Shown here: positions 43,401 to 53,594 of the stretch, one piece after another
Layout: every line of letters begins with the position of its first letter
Numbering within the stretch: position 1 is the first letter of the stretch
Assembly (NCBI GenBank): GCA_948144175.1
Contig: CANXME010001269.1
Span: 375,001 to 439,000, forward strand
DNA length: 64,000 bases
Source of the DNA: Closterium sp. NIES-65
Lineage: Eukaryota > Streptophyta > Zygnematophyceae > Desmidiales > Closteriaceae
Direction: 5' to 3'
Translations under genes and position numbers: made by a program
Notes under the pieces: generated by a model
What the model was told of the DNA's origin: nothing
The model's input: only the letters and a program-made list of their open reading frames with translations
The model's database searches: none

Positions 43401-45007
43401 CTGGTGGGCGCATGACAGCACGCGCATCGCCTTCACGCAGACAGACGCCTCTGCTGTACCGCTCTTCCGCATCCCCCACTGCACTCGCCCGCCCGTGGGG
43501 GCGGACTCGGAGGAGGAACATGCATATCCCTTCGCAGGTAGTTTACTTGATATGTGCCTGATTGAATAGGTGCCTTAAGCATAGGTTCCTCCGCTTCCCC
43601 CACTGCACTCGCCCACCCACGGGGGAGGACTCGGGCGAGGAGCATGCATACCCCTTCGCAGGCACTTCATTTCATACTTAAGTAGCGCTTTTTAGGGGGT
43701 ATAGAGATAGGCTAGGCTTTTCCGCTTCCCCCACTGCACTAGCCCGCCTGTGGGGGCGGATTCCGAGGAGGAACACGCCTGCCCACTTGCAGGTACAAGT
43801 AAGGTGCCAGGTTCGGGTCTCAGGTATGGTTTGCCATTGCCAGACTTGGGAGGAGCTTGGAGGACGAGGTTAAGCAGCAAGAAACTGTCAGCTTGATTTG
43901 GCTCCCCAATTATTAGGTCCTTCCTCCTTCCCTGTTCTTGAGACCCCCCTGTTTCAGCCACGTCCTTTCACCTTTCTCCCTTTTTCTGTTGTGTTCGCCA
44001 TTTCAACCGTCCTCGTCCCTTCGTTCTTCCCTTTCCAGGCCAGGCGAACGTGAGCGTAAGGCTCGGGGTCGTTCCCGTGGCTGGCGGCGAGGTTCGGTGG
44101 ATGGATCTGCATTGCGGCTTGGCAGGCAGCAGCTTTGGTAAAACAAAAAGCAGCAGCAGAAGTGGCGGAATCAACAGCAGCAGTGGGGTTAGAAACGCTG
44201 GTGCGGGTAATGATGGCAACGGCGGCAATGATGGTGGTAATGGCGTTGGTGATGGTGATGGTGTACGGATAGGAGGAGGCACAGGGCAGGTGGTGGCACA
44301 AGACAGTGGGGTGTTTCAGCAGGGAGAAGCAGCAAGGACAGTGGGTAGCACACACGAGGGTGATGCAGGGAACCTACCTGGAAGGGACGCTGGGGAACCA
44401 GCACTGCCTGAGAAGGAAGCGAGTGCGATTGCGACTGCTGGCAGTAGTGGCAGTGGCAATGGCACTGCCGCAGCTGCTGCAGCTGCTACAGCTGCTGTAG
44501 ACGATGATGACGACGATGAGGAATACCTAGCACGCGTGTCATGGCTCCCAGATGGGCGTCTGTCCGCGCAGGTACAGAACCGCAGGCAGACGCGCCTCAA
44601 ACTCCTCCGCTTCGACCCCACCACAGGCAGCAGAGACCTCGTTCTCACTGAAACCAACCCCCTCTGGGTGAACCTGCACGACTGCTTCACCCCCCTGGTG
44701 AAATCCGGAGGGGAGCTGCGCGGGGGGTTTCTGTGGGCGAGTGAGCGCACGGGGTTCCGGCACTTGTACTTGTATGCGGGGTCGGGGCGGTGTGTGGGGG
44801 CGGTGACGGCGGGGGAGTGGATGGTGGAGCAGGTAGCTGGGCTGGATGAGGGCGCTGGGTTGGTGTATTTCACTGGGACCATGGATAGCGCGTTGGAGAG
44901 TCATTTGTATGTGACAAGTCTGTTTGGGGGCGTGGAGGGGGCAGGAGGGGGTGCTGGTTTGGGGCCTGCGTTGGGGGCAGACAAGCGTGATGCGTTTTCT
45001 CGTTATG

Positions 45008-45038
<31 letters not shown>

Positions 45039-46459
45039 GGTGCCGATGGTGTTAGATTCGGTGCAACCTACCGCAACTTCATCACCATCATCAACAGGAG
45101 CAGCAGCAGGAGTAGCTTCACCAGGTCTACCTGGCTCCAACCCATCAGCACCACCACCAGCACCACCCGCAGCAGCAACAGCACTCCACGCACCCTCCTC
45201 CTCCCTCGCCCCCACCGCCCCCTCCTCTCTGCCGCCCGCCCGCCCCATCCGGCTGACCCAGGGCCCCGGGCGGCACCTGGTGGTCCTGGACCACAGCCTG
45301 CAGCGGTTCGTTGACCTGGTTGACTCGCTTGACTCGCCGCCCGCCGTGCGCCTCTGCTGCCTGGCGTCGGGGCGGGTGCTGGCGGTGATCTTCCAGCAGC
45401 ACTCGCCCAACCCCCGCGTGCAGCGCCTGCAGCTGCGGCCGCCTGAGCTTGTGGAGGTGACTGCTGCTGATGGTACCACCCTGCACGGGGCCATTTACCG
45501 GTGAGTGCTGGCATAGGGAAACCCTCTCCTTCGGGGCGAGTGCTGGCGGTGATCTTCCAGCAGCACTCGGCCAACCCCCGCGTGCAGCGCCTGCAGCTGC
45601 GACCTCCCGACCTCGTGGAAGTGACTGCTGCTGACGGCACCACCCTGCACGGGGCCATCTACCGGTGAGTGTGGGCTCTGGGCTCTGGGCTCTGGGCTCC
45701 CCTCCCTCGGGGCGAGTGCTGGCTGTGATCTACCGGTGAGTACCGTCTTTGGACACTCTTTGGGGCGAGTACAGCCACTGGGGAACCCTCCCTCAGGGCG
45801 AATGCTGGCGGTGATCTTCCAGCAGCACTCGCCCAACCCCAGAATGCAGTGCCTGCAGCTCCGGCTGCCAGAGTTGGTACAGGTGACTGCTGCTGACGGC
45901 ACCACCCTGCACGGGGCCATTTACCGGTGAGTGTGTATGGGGGGATTGCAGGATCATTCTCTGGGTGTTGACTTTTGAGGCGCCTCAAAGGTATCACGGG
46001 ACCACAGGATCATCCTCTGGGTGCTGTTATGTGGGGGTGGCATGTGCAGCAGTCTCGTCCCGCCTGAGCTCATGCAGCTCACTGCTGCAGATGGCACCGC
46101 ACTGCTCGGGGCCATCAGCAGCAGCAGAATCCACTGGTGAGTCTGTATGGGGGGGTTGCAGGAGCATACCTTGCCTGTGTGCAACACTTTATCCCCCCTG
46201 GCCCCCAGTTCTCCCCTCCCCCCTTGCGTGCTGTGGTGAGTATGTCACCTTATCCCCGCTCTCCCCACCCTCTCTTCCACACCCACCCTCTCTCCCCATC
46301 CTCTCTTCCACCACCCTCCCCTCTCCCCCACTTTCCAGCCTGATCCGGCCATCTTTGGTCCACCACCCCACCGCTTGGTGGTGAGTGTATACAGGAGACC
46401 ACATGTGCAGGTGGCGTGTATGGCACCTTATCTCTTCCCTCCCACCCTTTCTCTCTCCC

Positions 46460-46553
<94 letters not shown>

Positions 46554-47827
46554 CGTGCAGCCCTGACCTGGCCATATTTGGTCCGCCTCCCTATCGCACA
46601 GTGGTGAGTGTGTACGGGGGGCCGCACGTGCGGACGGTGTGCATGACACCTCATCTCCTCTCTCCCATCCTCTCTTCACCTCTCTCTCTCCCGTGCAGCC
46701 CTGACCCGGCCATCTTTGGCCCGCCTCCCTACCGCACGGTGGTGAGCGTCTACGGGGGCCCGCACGTGCAGACAGTGTGCGAGTCGTGGCTATCCACAGT
46801 GGACATGCGCGCCCAGTTCCTGCGTGCTCGAGGCATGCTGGTGTGGAAGGTGTGCACCAGAGACACATGCTCACACACACTCGCACACTGAGAGACACAC
46901 AGACACACTCAGACAGGCCGACTGTCAGACACACAGGCAGACACATGCACATCGAGACAGAGACACGGACAGACCAGCACGCATGCAGGTGGTGTGCGAG
47001 TCGTGGCTGTCGACGGTGGACATGCGCGCTCAGTTCCTGCGTGCTTGAGGCATGCTGGTATGGAAGGTGAGCACAAAGCACAGAGTTCGTACGGGACAGA
47101 GAAGCACTCACACACGCACATTAACCGAGACTAACATAGCCAGGGTCGTCTCATGATGAGTCCTTGCATTCAACCTCCCAAGCGTTAATGGGTCCAACAA
47201 CGTCCTTGTCCAACGTCCCATATCTGCATGCATCCCTCTTCCCCTTGCATCTCACCTTCAACTTCTCCCCAGCTTGACAACCGGGGCAGCAGTCGCCGTG
47301 GGCTGGCCTTTGAAGGAGCCATCAAGTGCAACATGGGCGGCATTGATGCTGACGACCAAGCGGCCGGCGTCCGTTGGCTTATCCAGCAGGGCCTCGCCGA
47401 CCCAAACCGGATCGGGATTTACGGGTGGAGCTACGGGGGGTACCTCTCAGCCATGTGCTTGGCTCGGTACCCAAGCCTATTTCGCTGTGCCATTTCTGGA
47501 GCTCCGGTAACCAAATGGGACGGTTACGACACACATTACACAGAGCGTTACATGGGTCTGCCTGCAGAGCAGCCCACAGCATATGACCGGAGCTCTGTAA
47601 TGCGGCATGTGGGTGGGATTCGAGGGAAGCTGCTGCTGGTGCATGGGATGATAGACGAAAATGTGCATTTCAGGCACTCGGTGCGGCTGGTGCAGGCACT
47701 TACTACTGCTGCTAAGCAGTATGAGCTGCTGCTTTTTCCCGAAGAACGGCACATGCCGAGGGGTCTCCGTGACCGGACGTATATGGAGGAGAGGATTTAC
47801 GAGTTTTTGACTAGATGCTTGTCGTGA
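40404..47827 (+). CDS. S9 serine peptidase, dipeptidyl-peptidase IV-like
   Basis: Seven exons: 40404-41114, 41414-41605, 42363-42392, 43375-43537, 44039-45500, 46699-46849 and 47273-47827. All are in phase, giving 1087 residues. The first half is a DPP-IV-type beta-propeller ([88 protein letters not shown]). The C-terminal alpha/beta hydrolase starts around [20 protein letters not shown]. The catalytic triad is visible: Ser in GWSYGGYLS, Asp in [10 protein letters not shown], His in EERHMPRG. It should cleave dipeptides from peptide N-termini, preferring Pro or Ala at position 2. No signal peptide is seen, so a soluble intracellular enzyme is likely. Exon 5 carries Gly/Ser/Ala and Gln inserts of 60-100 residues absent from typical family members. 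Exons 2, 4, 5 and 6 have extra partial copies in the introns. Confidence 0.88.
41670..41921 (+). repeat. Two partial copies of the end of S9 exon 2
   Basis: Segments ending at about 41759 and 41921 repeat GACGAGCTCTTCGTCGTC ... CAGCTCA ... GGCGC(A/C)AA(G/A)GA with AACAAG or AATAAG and a GTGCGG donor. This mirrors the exon 2 end ACAAG|GTGTGG. Both have indels that break the frame. Confidence 0.8.
42108..42345 (+). repeat. 22-bp minisatellite in S9 intron
   Basis: About eleven copies of a 22-bp unit containing GTGCCCCCATGCGTGTGCCT, just upstream of the 30-bp exon 3. I see no similarity between the unit and the exon. Confidence 0.95.
42953..43300 (+). repeat. Partial copies of the start of S9 exon 4
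   Basis: Copies at about 42957 (EEIEI, short), 43030-43088 (GGCTTCTGGTGGGCGCATGA, no acceptor) and 43220-43292 ([23 protein letters not shown] after an AACAG acceptor) precede the full exon 4 at 43375. Confidence 0.85.
43585..43796 (+). repeat. Two partial copies of the end of S9 exon 4
   Basis: At about 43590-43661 and 43720-43792 the sequence repeats CGCTTCCCCCACTGCACT ... GAGGAGCATGCATACCCCTTCGCAG and its diverged form. The second keeps a GTACA donor; in the first the donor is GC. Confidence 0.8.
45525..46140 (+). repeat. Partial copies of the end of S9 exon 5
   Basis: Copies at 45533-45665 ([11 protein letters not shown]...GAIYR, with donor), about 45718-45737 (short), 45797-45927 ([11 protein letters not shown]...GAIYR, with donor) and a diverged one at about 46050-46139. 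The full exon 5 ends at 45500 with the same LHGAIYR|GTGAG junction. Confidence 0.88.
45974..45989. repeat. TTTTGAG-family palindrome between duplicated copies
   Basis: Perfect core TTTGAGGCGCCTCAAA, with TGAC on the left as in the family consensus. It separates GGATCATTCTCTGGGTG (45950) and GGATCATCCTCTGGGTG (46006), i.e. lies between two tandem copies in the same intron. Confidence 0.85.
46336..46650 (+). repeat. Two partial copies of the start of S9 exon 6 with CT microsatellite
   Basis: Copies at 46339-46380 ([14 protein letters not shown]) and 46561-46640 ([27 protein letters not shown]) precede the full exon 6 at 46699. A pure CT repeat of about 48 dinucleotides (46457-46553) forms the polypyrimidine tract of the second copy's acceptor. 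Confidence 0.88.
46986..47067 (+). repeat. Partial copy of the end of S9 exon 6
   Basis: Repeats [19 protein letters not shown], then an in-frame TGA where the real exon has CGA, then GGCATGCTGGTATGGAAG and a GTGAGC donor. Use of this donor-side copy in place of the real exon would terminate translation. Confidence 0.88.
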
Positions 47828-48038
47828 TCCGTGGTGGCATGCCGAAAGCTGGCACACCTGTGGCAGCCTTGAAGATAATACTATCTATTTTCTAGATTGT
47901 TGCCTGATATCTTGTTTCATGTAGCTTGATACACGTTTCAGAGGTAGTTCTCCACGAGCACTGGGTTGTATCTCTGCAAGGCTTCCAAGATTTTTGTCCC
48001 CTTGGGCCACTGATGAAGGGCTTCCATAGTTATCACCC
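47828..48038. other. 3' flank of the S9 peptidase gene
   Basis: Short AT-rich region after the stop codon, likely 3' untranslated sequence and intergenic DNA before a solo LTR. Confidence 0.3.
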
Positions 48039-48365
48039 TGTTACGGGTGCAATGAATCGAAGTAGCGAGAGTTGCACTAAGGTGTCAAACGAGTACAAAA
48101 ATGTGAGTGAAGGCATGAGCGAACATTTATATGCAAAACATGCAAACGGTAACGTGGTGCGTGCGAGCTAGCTAGTGCTACGCTGGAGCGAGGCTCGGGC
48201 TAGTCCCGAAGCGTAGGCCGACACGGCCAGGCCAGCAGTGCGAGGTTTGGTGAAACAGTGCGCGCGAAGTCGGCGAAACCCCGTTAGCAGTAACGGGCGA
48301 ACAACGGCTGTTGCTGTACGCAATGTAGTCGGGCTCCGTAAGGAATGCCGAGAAAATTCCTTACA
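48039..48365 (-). mobile_element. Probable solo LTR related to the gypsy element
   Basis: On the minus strand it starts TGTAAGGAATTTTCTCGGCATTCC, written here only to its shared part: TGTAAGGAATTTTC then ATTCCTTA then TTGCGTAC, like the gypsy LTR at 23023. It ends with CA (TGTTACGGG on the plus strand at 48039). Flanks CACCC and CTCCC match at four of five positions, consistent with an aged 5-bp target duplication. No internal element sequence is present. Confidence 0.6.
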
Positions 48366-50518
48366 CTCCCTCTCTCTATATGTAAGAAGCTTTAAAATAT
48401 GTGTGATTACTGTTACGAGGAGGTTTACACTCCACGTTCCGGTCAGCCCAAATCCGTGTGATCTTGCCAATTGAAAAACAAGATCAATCCAGATCCAGCT
48501 CCACACGTCTCCTCAGCAGGCATCACATGCTCTGTTCAACTTGTGCCCGACCAGCATTGTGCCGTGCATCTCTCCCTGCACTGCTGGCGGATAAGGTGTA
48601 AATTTGGAGAACTGTACCTTGACCGTCTCTCAACTCCATGTCCACCCATCGCTCAACCAATCGATGAACAAATTGAAAGCATGCGTGATTCGTGATGCTT
48701 GTAATATCGGCGAGCGATGTCGACGTGGCTCAGATTTCTGGTCAGAATTAATATATTTCCAAAGCAGCTGGAAGGCTTTTCGTGCACTGCATTCGAAAAT
48801 TCTGAAATTGCAGGCTACATGCATCCACAACCTTCTAGAACCTTCGCCCACATTCTAGAGACAAGGGCAGCAAAACTGCTTGCCAGGTGGGCATCGATAA
48901 AAAAGGTCTTCGGATATTCCTCAGGACACCTCATGCTGTGCCTTTTTCTCCTAACCCTCGCACTGCTGGCGTTTACTTTTTCTTCTCATTGGCAGGTGTG
49001 AATTGGAGCGGGCTGCAGCAGAATGGAGGGGCAGATAAAGGAGTTACGGATTCGCCATTGCCAGGATGTCGTTTCGCGCCCAAAACAATGGACAGGGCAC
49101 ACATGGTCCATCCCGGAACTACTGTTCACTGTCGCATCAGCTGAACCTATCACTCTTTGGAATAAATCACGAGAGTTTCCCCAGTTCGACTGCCGATGTA
49201 TTGTGCACTTATAGTACCTTTCTTAAAACAGAGTACGAGAGTTTCCAAGAATGGAACTTTGAGAATTTTCTCCCATAATTAAATACAATATCTCTCATGG
49301 AGGGGTACAGCCGACACGAGTGCTCGAAAGAAACCGTGGAGAAAAACGTCGGCAGCCATTAAGTGGTGAGTACATAAAGACGTAGCAGACCGAGTCAGCA
49401 GGGTAAACTTTGATTTTGGAACGTTGCCCGTTTGGAATTCCTTTCGCTTTGCCCTCATCTCTTGTCACCCCAAGAGACGTCCTTCCTGGCTCGGTGTCGT
49501 GTTGTGGGAGGAGGTTGAGGTATGGAGGAAGCTCTTGGTGGTCCGTGCTTCAAGAGCAACCAACCATCCGCTGAACCCCGATCTTTTCGTCATCCCCTCA
49601 CGTGCTCCCCGTACCTGGAGGGTTGCTACGGTAATCCTCCTCAGCAGCAGCTTGGTGGCTGACGTGTTAAAATATCAACCAACGCTCCAGTGCGCGAGGT
49701 GCCTCTCGTTCCTCCCGTGCGCGAACTACAGTGTTCATTAATGACAGTTCTTGCCCCCTTCCTGTCATTGCTGCCTGTGGGCACCTAGTGGCAGCAAGCG
49801 GAGCATGGCCCCAGTGTACACCACCGCGGAGAGCTGCCCAGCGCCCTAGCGGAAAAACAAATATCTTGCGAAAGCCGGCTCCACATTACACTTTCGTTCA
49901 GAAAAGGGGGCGCGAGTTTTCCTTTCCCACTGCGCACAGAAATTTCCCAGCCCTTGTTCGAGTTCCATCCGGACCGCTATGATTGCATTTTATCCTTCTT
50001 CGTAAACCTGTACGCGCACAGAAGGATAACAGAGGCTGGCTGTTAACGCTACAGAGCAAGCACAGCCTTCCCGCGCGTTACGAACGTTGTCTTGAAAGTC
50101 TGCTAGAACTGGCGGGTCTTCCGACCAGAAAAGGAGTGACGTGTCCTCCTCATTCCGAGGCGAGAAGCCAACTAAGCCCTAACGCTTCTCGCAGCGCAAG
50201 CGTTGAACTGTAACTCCCATAGTCAGAGGCTAGAAGCCTCGTTTTATCGGGTGAGATTTGGGAAACACATGGTGCTTGCCGCAGATTCACGACCGCAACT
50301 CTTTTTCAAGTCACAGAGGAGCCCGGGGACACTACCGACTTCAAGGATTATCGAACGACGAGACTGAAAAATCACGCAACCTCTGACTCAGCGTCGAAGG
50401 ACGCCTCCTTGCCAGGGCCTTGATTATCCTGACGAGAAATCCACTCACACGCGTCATTCGCTGTCAAAATTCGTTGCGACTCACTGGTCGACTCGATTCG
50501 AATTCGCCCTCCATTGTC
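48366..50518. other. Intergenic region upstream of RWP-RK gene, no gene seen
   Basis: About 2.1 kb with short unrelated frames. One at 48887-49001 includes a hydrophobic run (LMLCLFLLTLALLAFTF) but has no recognisable homology or clear splice context. The last few hundred bases are likely promoter and leader of the RWP-RK gene. Confidence 0.4.
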
Positions 50519-52735
50519 ATGTGTCAACCCGTCGCTCCATTCACGGTGGAGATTCTCCTCCGCCTCGGTCCCGCCGATACCGCCATTGGCTTCGAAGAGC
50601 GCGCCACACGCGCTTCCGCCACTGTAATGGCGACTGCGGGTCCCGCAGATCGCGGCGCGTCTTCTGGTCCAGCTGGATCGAGTCAGCAGGCGCTGAGTCA
50701 CCGCGACGCATCTGTCGGTTGGCCCGCTGCGACGCCGCCGAGCCGGCGTGCCACGTCACGCTCAGAAGCCGCACATACCTCTCCCGTAACGTCGAAACGT
50801 GTGGCGCCGTGTTTAAACACTCCTCAGAACTCTCTCGGGAAAGTACAATGCGGCGCGGTCCCGCCACGTAGTCCGCTGGCCGTGACTCCAACGGTCACCC
50901 CGGCGAACCATCGCATGCGGCCAATCACACTCCAAGAGCTCAAGGAAAGCTTTCACCTGCCCATCAGCGAAGCCGCCCGAAAGGTACTTGACCTTTTGCT
51001 TTTCTTTCCCCGCGCTTCGGCTAGATCGATAAATGCAAAGCGTTGCATCAATTTGGCAGCCGCTTGCGCGCTGGCCCTTGCTGCTCTTTGCCGCTCCCTT
51101 CCGCTCATCCTCGTCGTCCCCCTCTTCCCCGCCCCATTCGCGTGTGCAGCTCGGCGTGTGTGTGACGGTTCTGAAGCAGCAGTGCCGCGAGCATGGCGTC
51201 GCCCGATGGCCGTTCCGCAAGGTACGCCGTGACGAGCAGCTGTGCGTTTTTTCGTTTGTTTTTTTTTTTGCGAAATTTCTCTGGCATTTAAACGAAATGT
51301 ACCCAGTCTGCGAATCCGGACTTGCTGCTTGCGTCACTCTCGCCCTCGCCTATTCAGATCTACGCAATGGCCCTTCCTTGACTCCAACCCTTTTTCTCCT
51401 CTCCTCTCTCCTCCCATTATCCCCCATCAGATCCGCAAGCTCGATCACATGCTGTGCGCGCTCGAGGGGGCCGTCAACCGCCCGGGGGCGGCGAGCAGCA
51501 GCCAGCCCGCGCTCACGGCGCAGCAGGCGCACACGAACCACCAGCGGAAGCGCAAGATTGGCGCGGTGAAGGAGACGCTGTCGGGGCTCTTGACGGATCC
51601 CAACTCCGCGGCGCACATGCGCCTCGGCAAGATTAAGTACAAGCGCTTCCGGCCGTTCCTCGCGGAAGATGATCGGAACATTCGCCCGCGGCCCCTGCAC
51701 GCGTCGGCTCGACACGCTCACGCTCCCGCTGACGTTCCCGCCGACGCTGACATTGACGTTGACGTTGACGCTAACGTCAGTGGCTCCAACGCCGAGGCGC
51801 GCAATGCCGCTGGCGCTGGCACTTTCCACATGCCGGACTTTGACATGAACGAGCCGCCTTGCAGCGAGGTCGAATTCGACAGTTCCGCCGATTTAACCCG
51901 TTGCGCGGATGCCGTTGCTTGCGCGCGCGACATTGCGTGCGCGGACGGCATTGCTTGCGCGGGCAACGAAGCACGCGCGGACGACGTTGCTCGCGCGGAC
52001 GGTATTGCGGCCGACTCGTCCTGTTTCACGACGCCTCTCCCCACGCCGCTGCCCACGCCGCTTTCCACGCCCACGTCCTCTCGTCGCCCGCCGCCCGCGC
52101 TTCCCCCTTTTTCCCTCGAGCCGTGCAGCGCGCTGGCATGCGCGCGCGCACTTCCCCGCTCCTTACTCTCCCCTATTGCCTCCGCTGGAAACGCGAATCC
52201 ATTCACCTCGCCGCTGCACCTGCCATCACTCCCATCCCTTCCACTCGCGTCGCCGCTCTGCCTGGACGACGATGTACCAGCTGCGGTCACCGTGGCAGCG
52301 TGCCAACCGTTTTCTTCATCTCAACCCGCCGTCGCTACAACCCAACACCTAATACTATCTACGCCAAAGCTTTTTACTTCGTCGCAACCTCCGTCAGCAT
52401 CCCTGCAGCTATCAGCAAGCCAACTGCCTGCCCCGAGCTCTACGCACAGCAGCGTCGTCACCAGCAGCAGCGGCAGCAGCAGCGCCACCACCACCAACGC
52501 GGTTTGCGCAACCCGCAGCAACGGCAGCAGCAGCAGCAGCACCGGCGGTTGCAGGCGCGTCGGCTCGACCACTCTCGCGTTCTCGTTTTGCGGCGATCCG
52601 ATTCTGCCTGCCCTTACGAACGACACTGTTCTTCCTCGGAATGAACAAGCTACACTGATATTCTGTGGGTATAGAATCCCTAACACAGAACATCAAATGT
52701 TTTTGCAGAGGCATTGTCTATACAATGCATTCTAG
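50519..52735 (+). CDS. RWP-RK domain transcription factor, RKD-like
   Basis: Three exons, 50519-50983, 51150-51221 and 51431-52735, in phase, 613 residues. The RWP-RK domain is split over all three: ITLQELKESFHLPISEAARK, LGVCVTVLKQQCREHGVARWPFRK and IRKLDHML. It carries the ARWPFRK signature (usual form RWPYRK/RWPFRK). The domain predicts DNA binding in the nucleus; plant and algal RKD proteins act in egg and gamete identity or nitrogen response. There is no PB1 domain and no long N-terminal sensor region, which favours RKD over NLP. The C-terminal 400 residues are low complexity, with Ala/Asp/Cys repeats (ACADGIACA), Pro- and Ser-rich stretches. The upstream frame to 50420 begins with TTG, so 50519 is the first ATG. 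Unlike its neighbours, this gene has no exon-edge duplications. Confidence 0.85.
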
Positions 52736-53224
52736 GGGGCGAAACTCTTCTGTAATGATAAATTTGTATCCATAGCATAATGTACCGTAAGCAGATTGTG
52801 CCTGCTATGAATAATGGGCCCTACGTTTTATTCAGGAAAAAATTGCTATCATCCCTCCCATGCCATCCATCTTTGCAGCATGCGCGCATGACAACAGTGA
52901 TTTGTTGTTCGGTAAGAGAGACCTCTTTCAGCACACCGTACCATGCGTTGCTACCAATACAAGATGGCGTGGCACAGCATGTCACCACATCTCATCACTC
53001 ACAACAAGTACCGTGCCATTACCATCAACATGTAATCCGACAAACCTCTCAGACTCGCCTCAGTGCGAGTTCGTTCGGATTCGATTCAGTGCACCAAGAC
53101 ACAAATCTGATTAGAGGTTGTGAATGGCAGTCACGCCACGCCACCCTTCCAAGATGCTCATGAGACCCCTACAGCGACGCACCACAAACGACTACACTAC
53201 AGCCATGCATATCAGGACTCATGA
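52736..53224. other. Intergenic region between convergent genes
   Basis: Separates the RWP-RK gene from the 3' end of the minus-strand RPA2 gene. No coding feature was recognised. Confidence 0.35.
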
Positions 53225-53590
53225 TTCACACACCCAGTGTGAGCTACATATTCATCGCAGCGAGCTGTATGATGCATACATCCATGCTTCCACTACAGAA
53301 GCCTAACCAGCGAGCCATGCATGCATATAACGATGCACAAACCTGCCCAGCGGTGCAAGCTTGATGTTCATCGTTGCCCAAGGCAGCTGAGCTCAGATGC
53401 GCCTCATGTTTACTTCCAGCCATCGACTCCCCCACAGCGACCTAAGAAATCATCGTGACGTGAAACACCGCAGTCCACACACCCAGTGTAAGCGTGATGT
53501 TCATTGCTGCCAGCTCAGCAGCCAGATACTTGAACACATACGGCATGGCCACTCGCACCACGCCCTTTCGAAGTAGACTCAGAAGTCACA
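53225..53590 (-). repeat. Copies of the RPA2 terminal exon end, downstream of its stop
   Basis: On the minus strand, 53480-53562 repeats [15 protein letters not shown](T)LTLGV almost exactly. More diverged copies of the same segment lie at about 53345-53400 and 53225-53275 (CACCCAGTGTGAGCT...). They lie beyond the stop codon of the real last exon (53595) and so extend the donor-side duplication pattern past the gene end. Confidence 0.75.
53563..53589. repeat. Degenerate TTTTGAG-family element between exon copies
   Basis: TTTCGAAGTAGACTC then AGAAGTCAC, about five differences from the family form TTTTTGAGTCGACTC AAAAGTCAC. It lies exactly between the real end of the RPA2 last exon and its downstream copy. 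Confidence 0.55.
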
Positions 53591-53594
53591 GGCC

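Noticed and set aside
46375..46566. Ser-Leu repeat peptide
   Set aside because: A pure CT microsatellite forming the polypyrimidine tract of an acceptor.
48604..49001. Hydrophobic frames that might be a small membrane protein gene
   Set aside because: No homologous segment, no convincing splice sites and no codon pattern distinguishing them from neighbouring frames.
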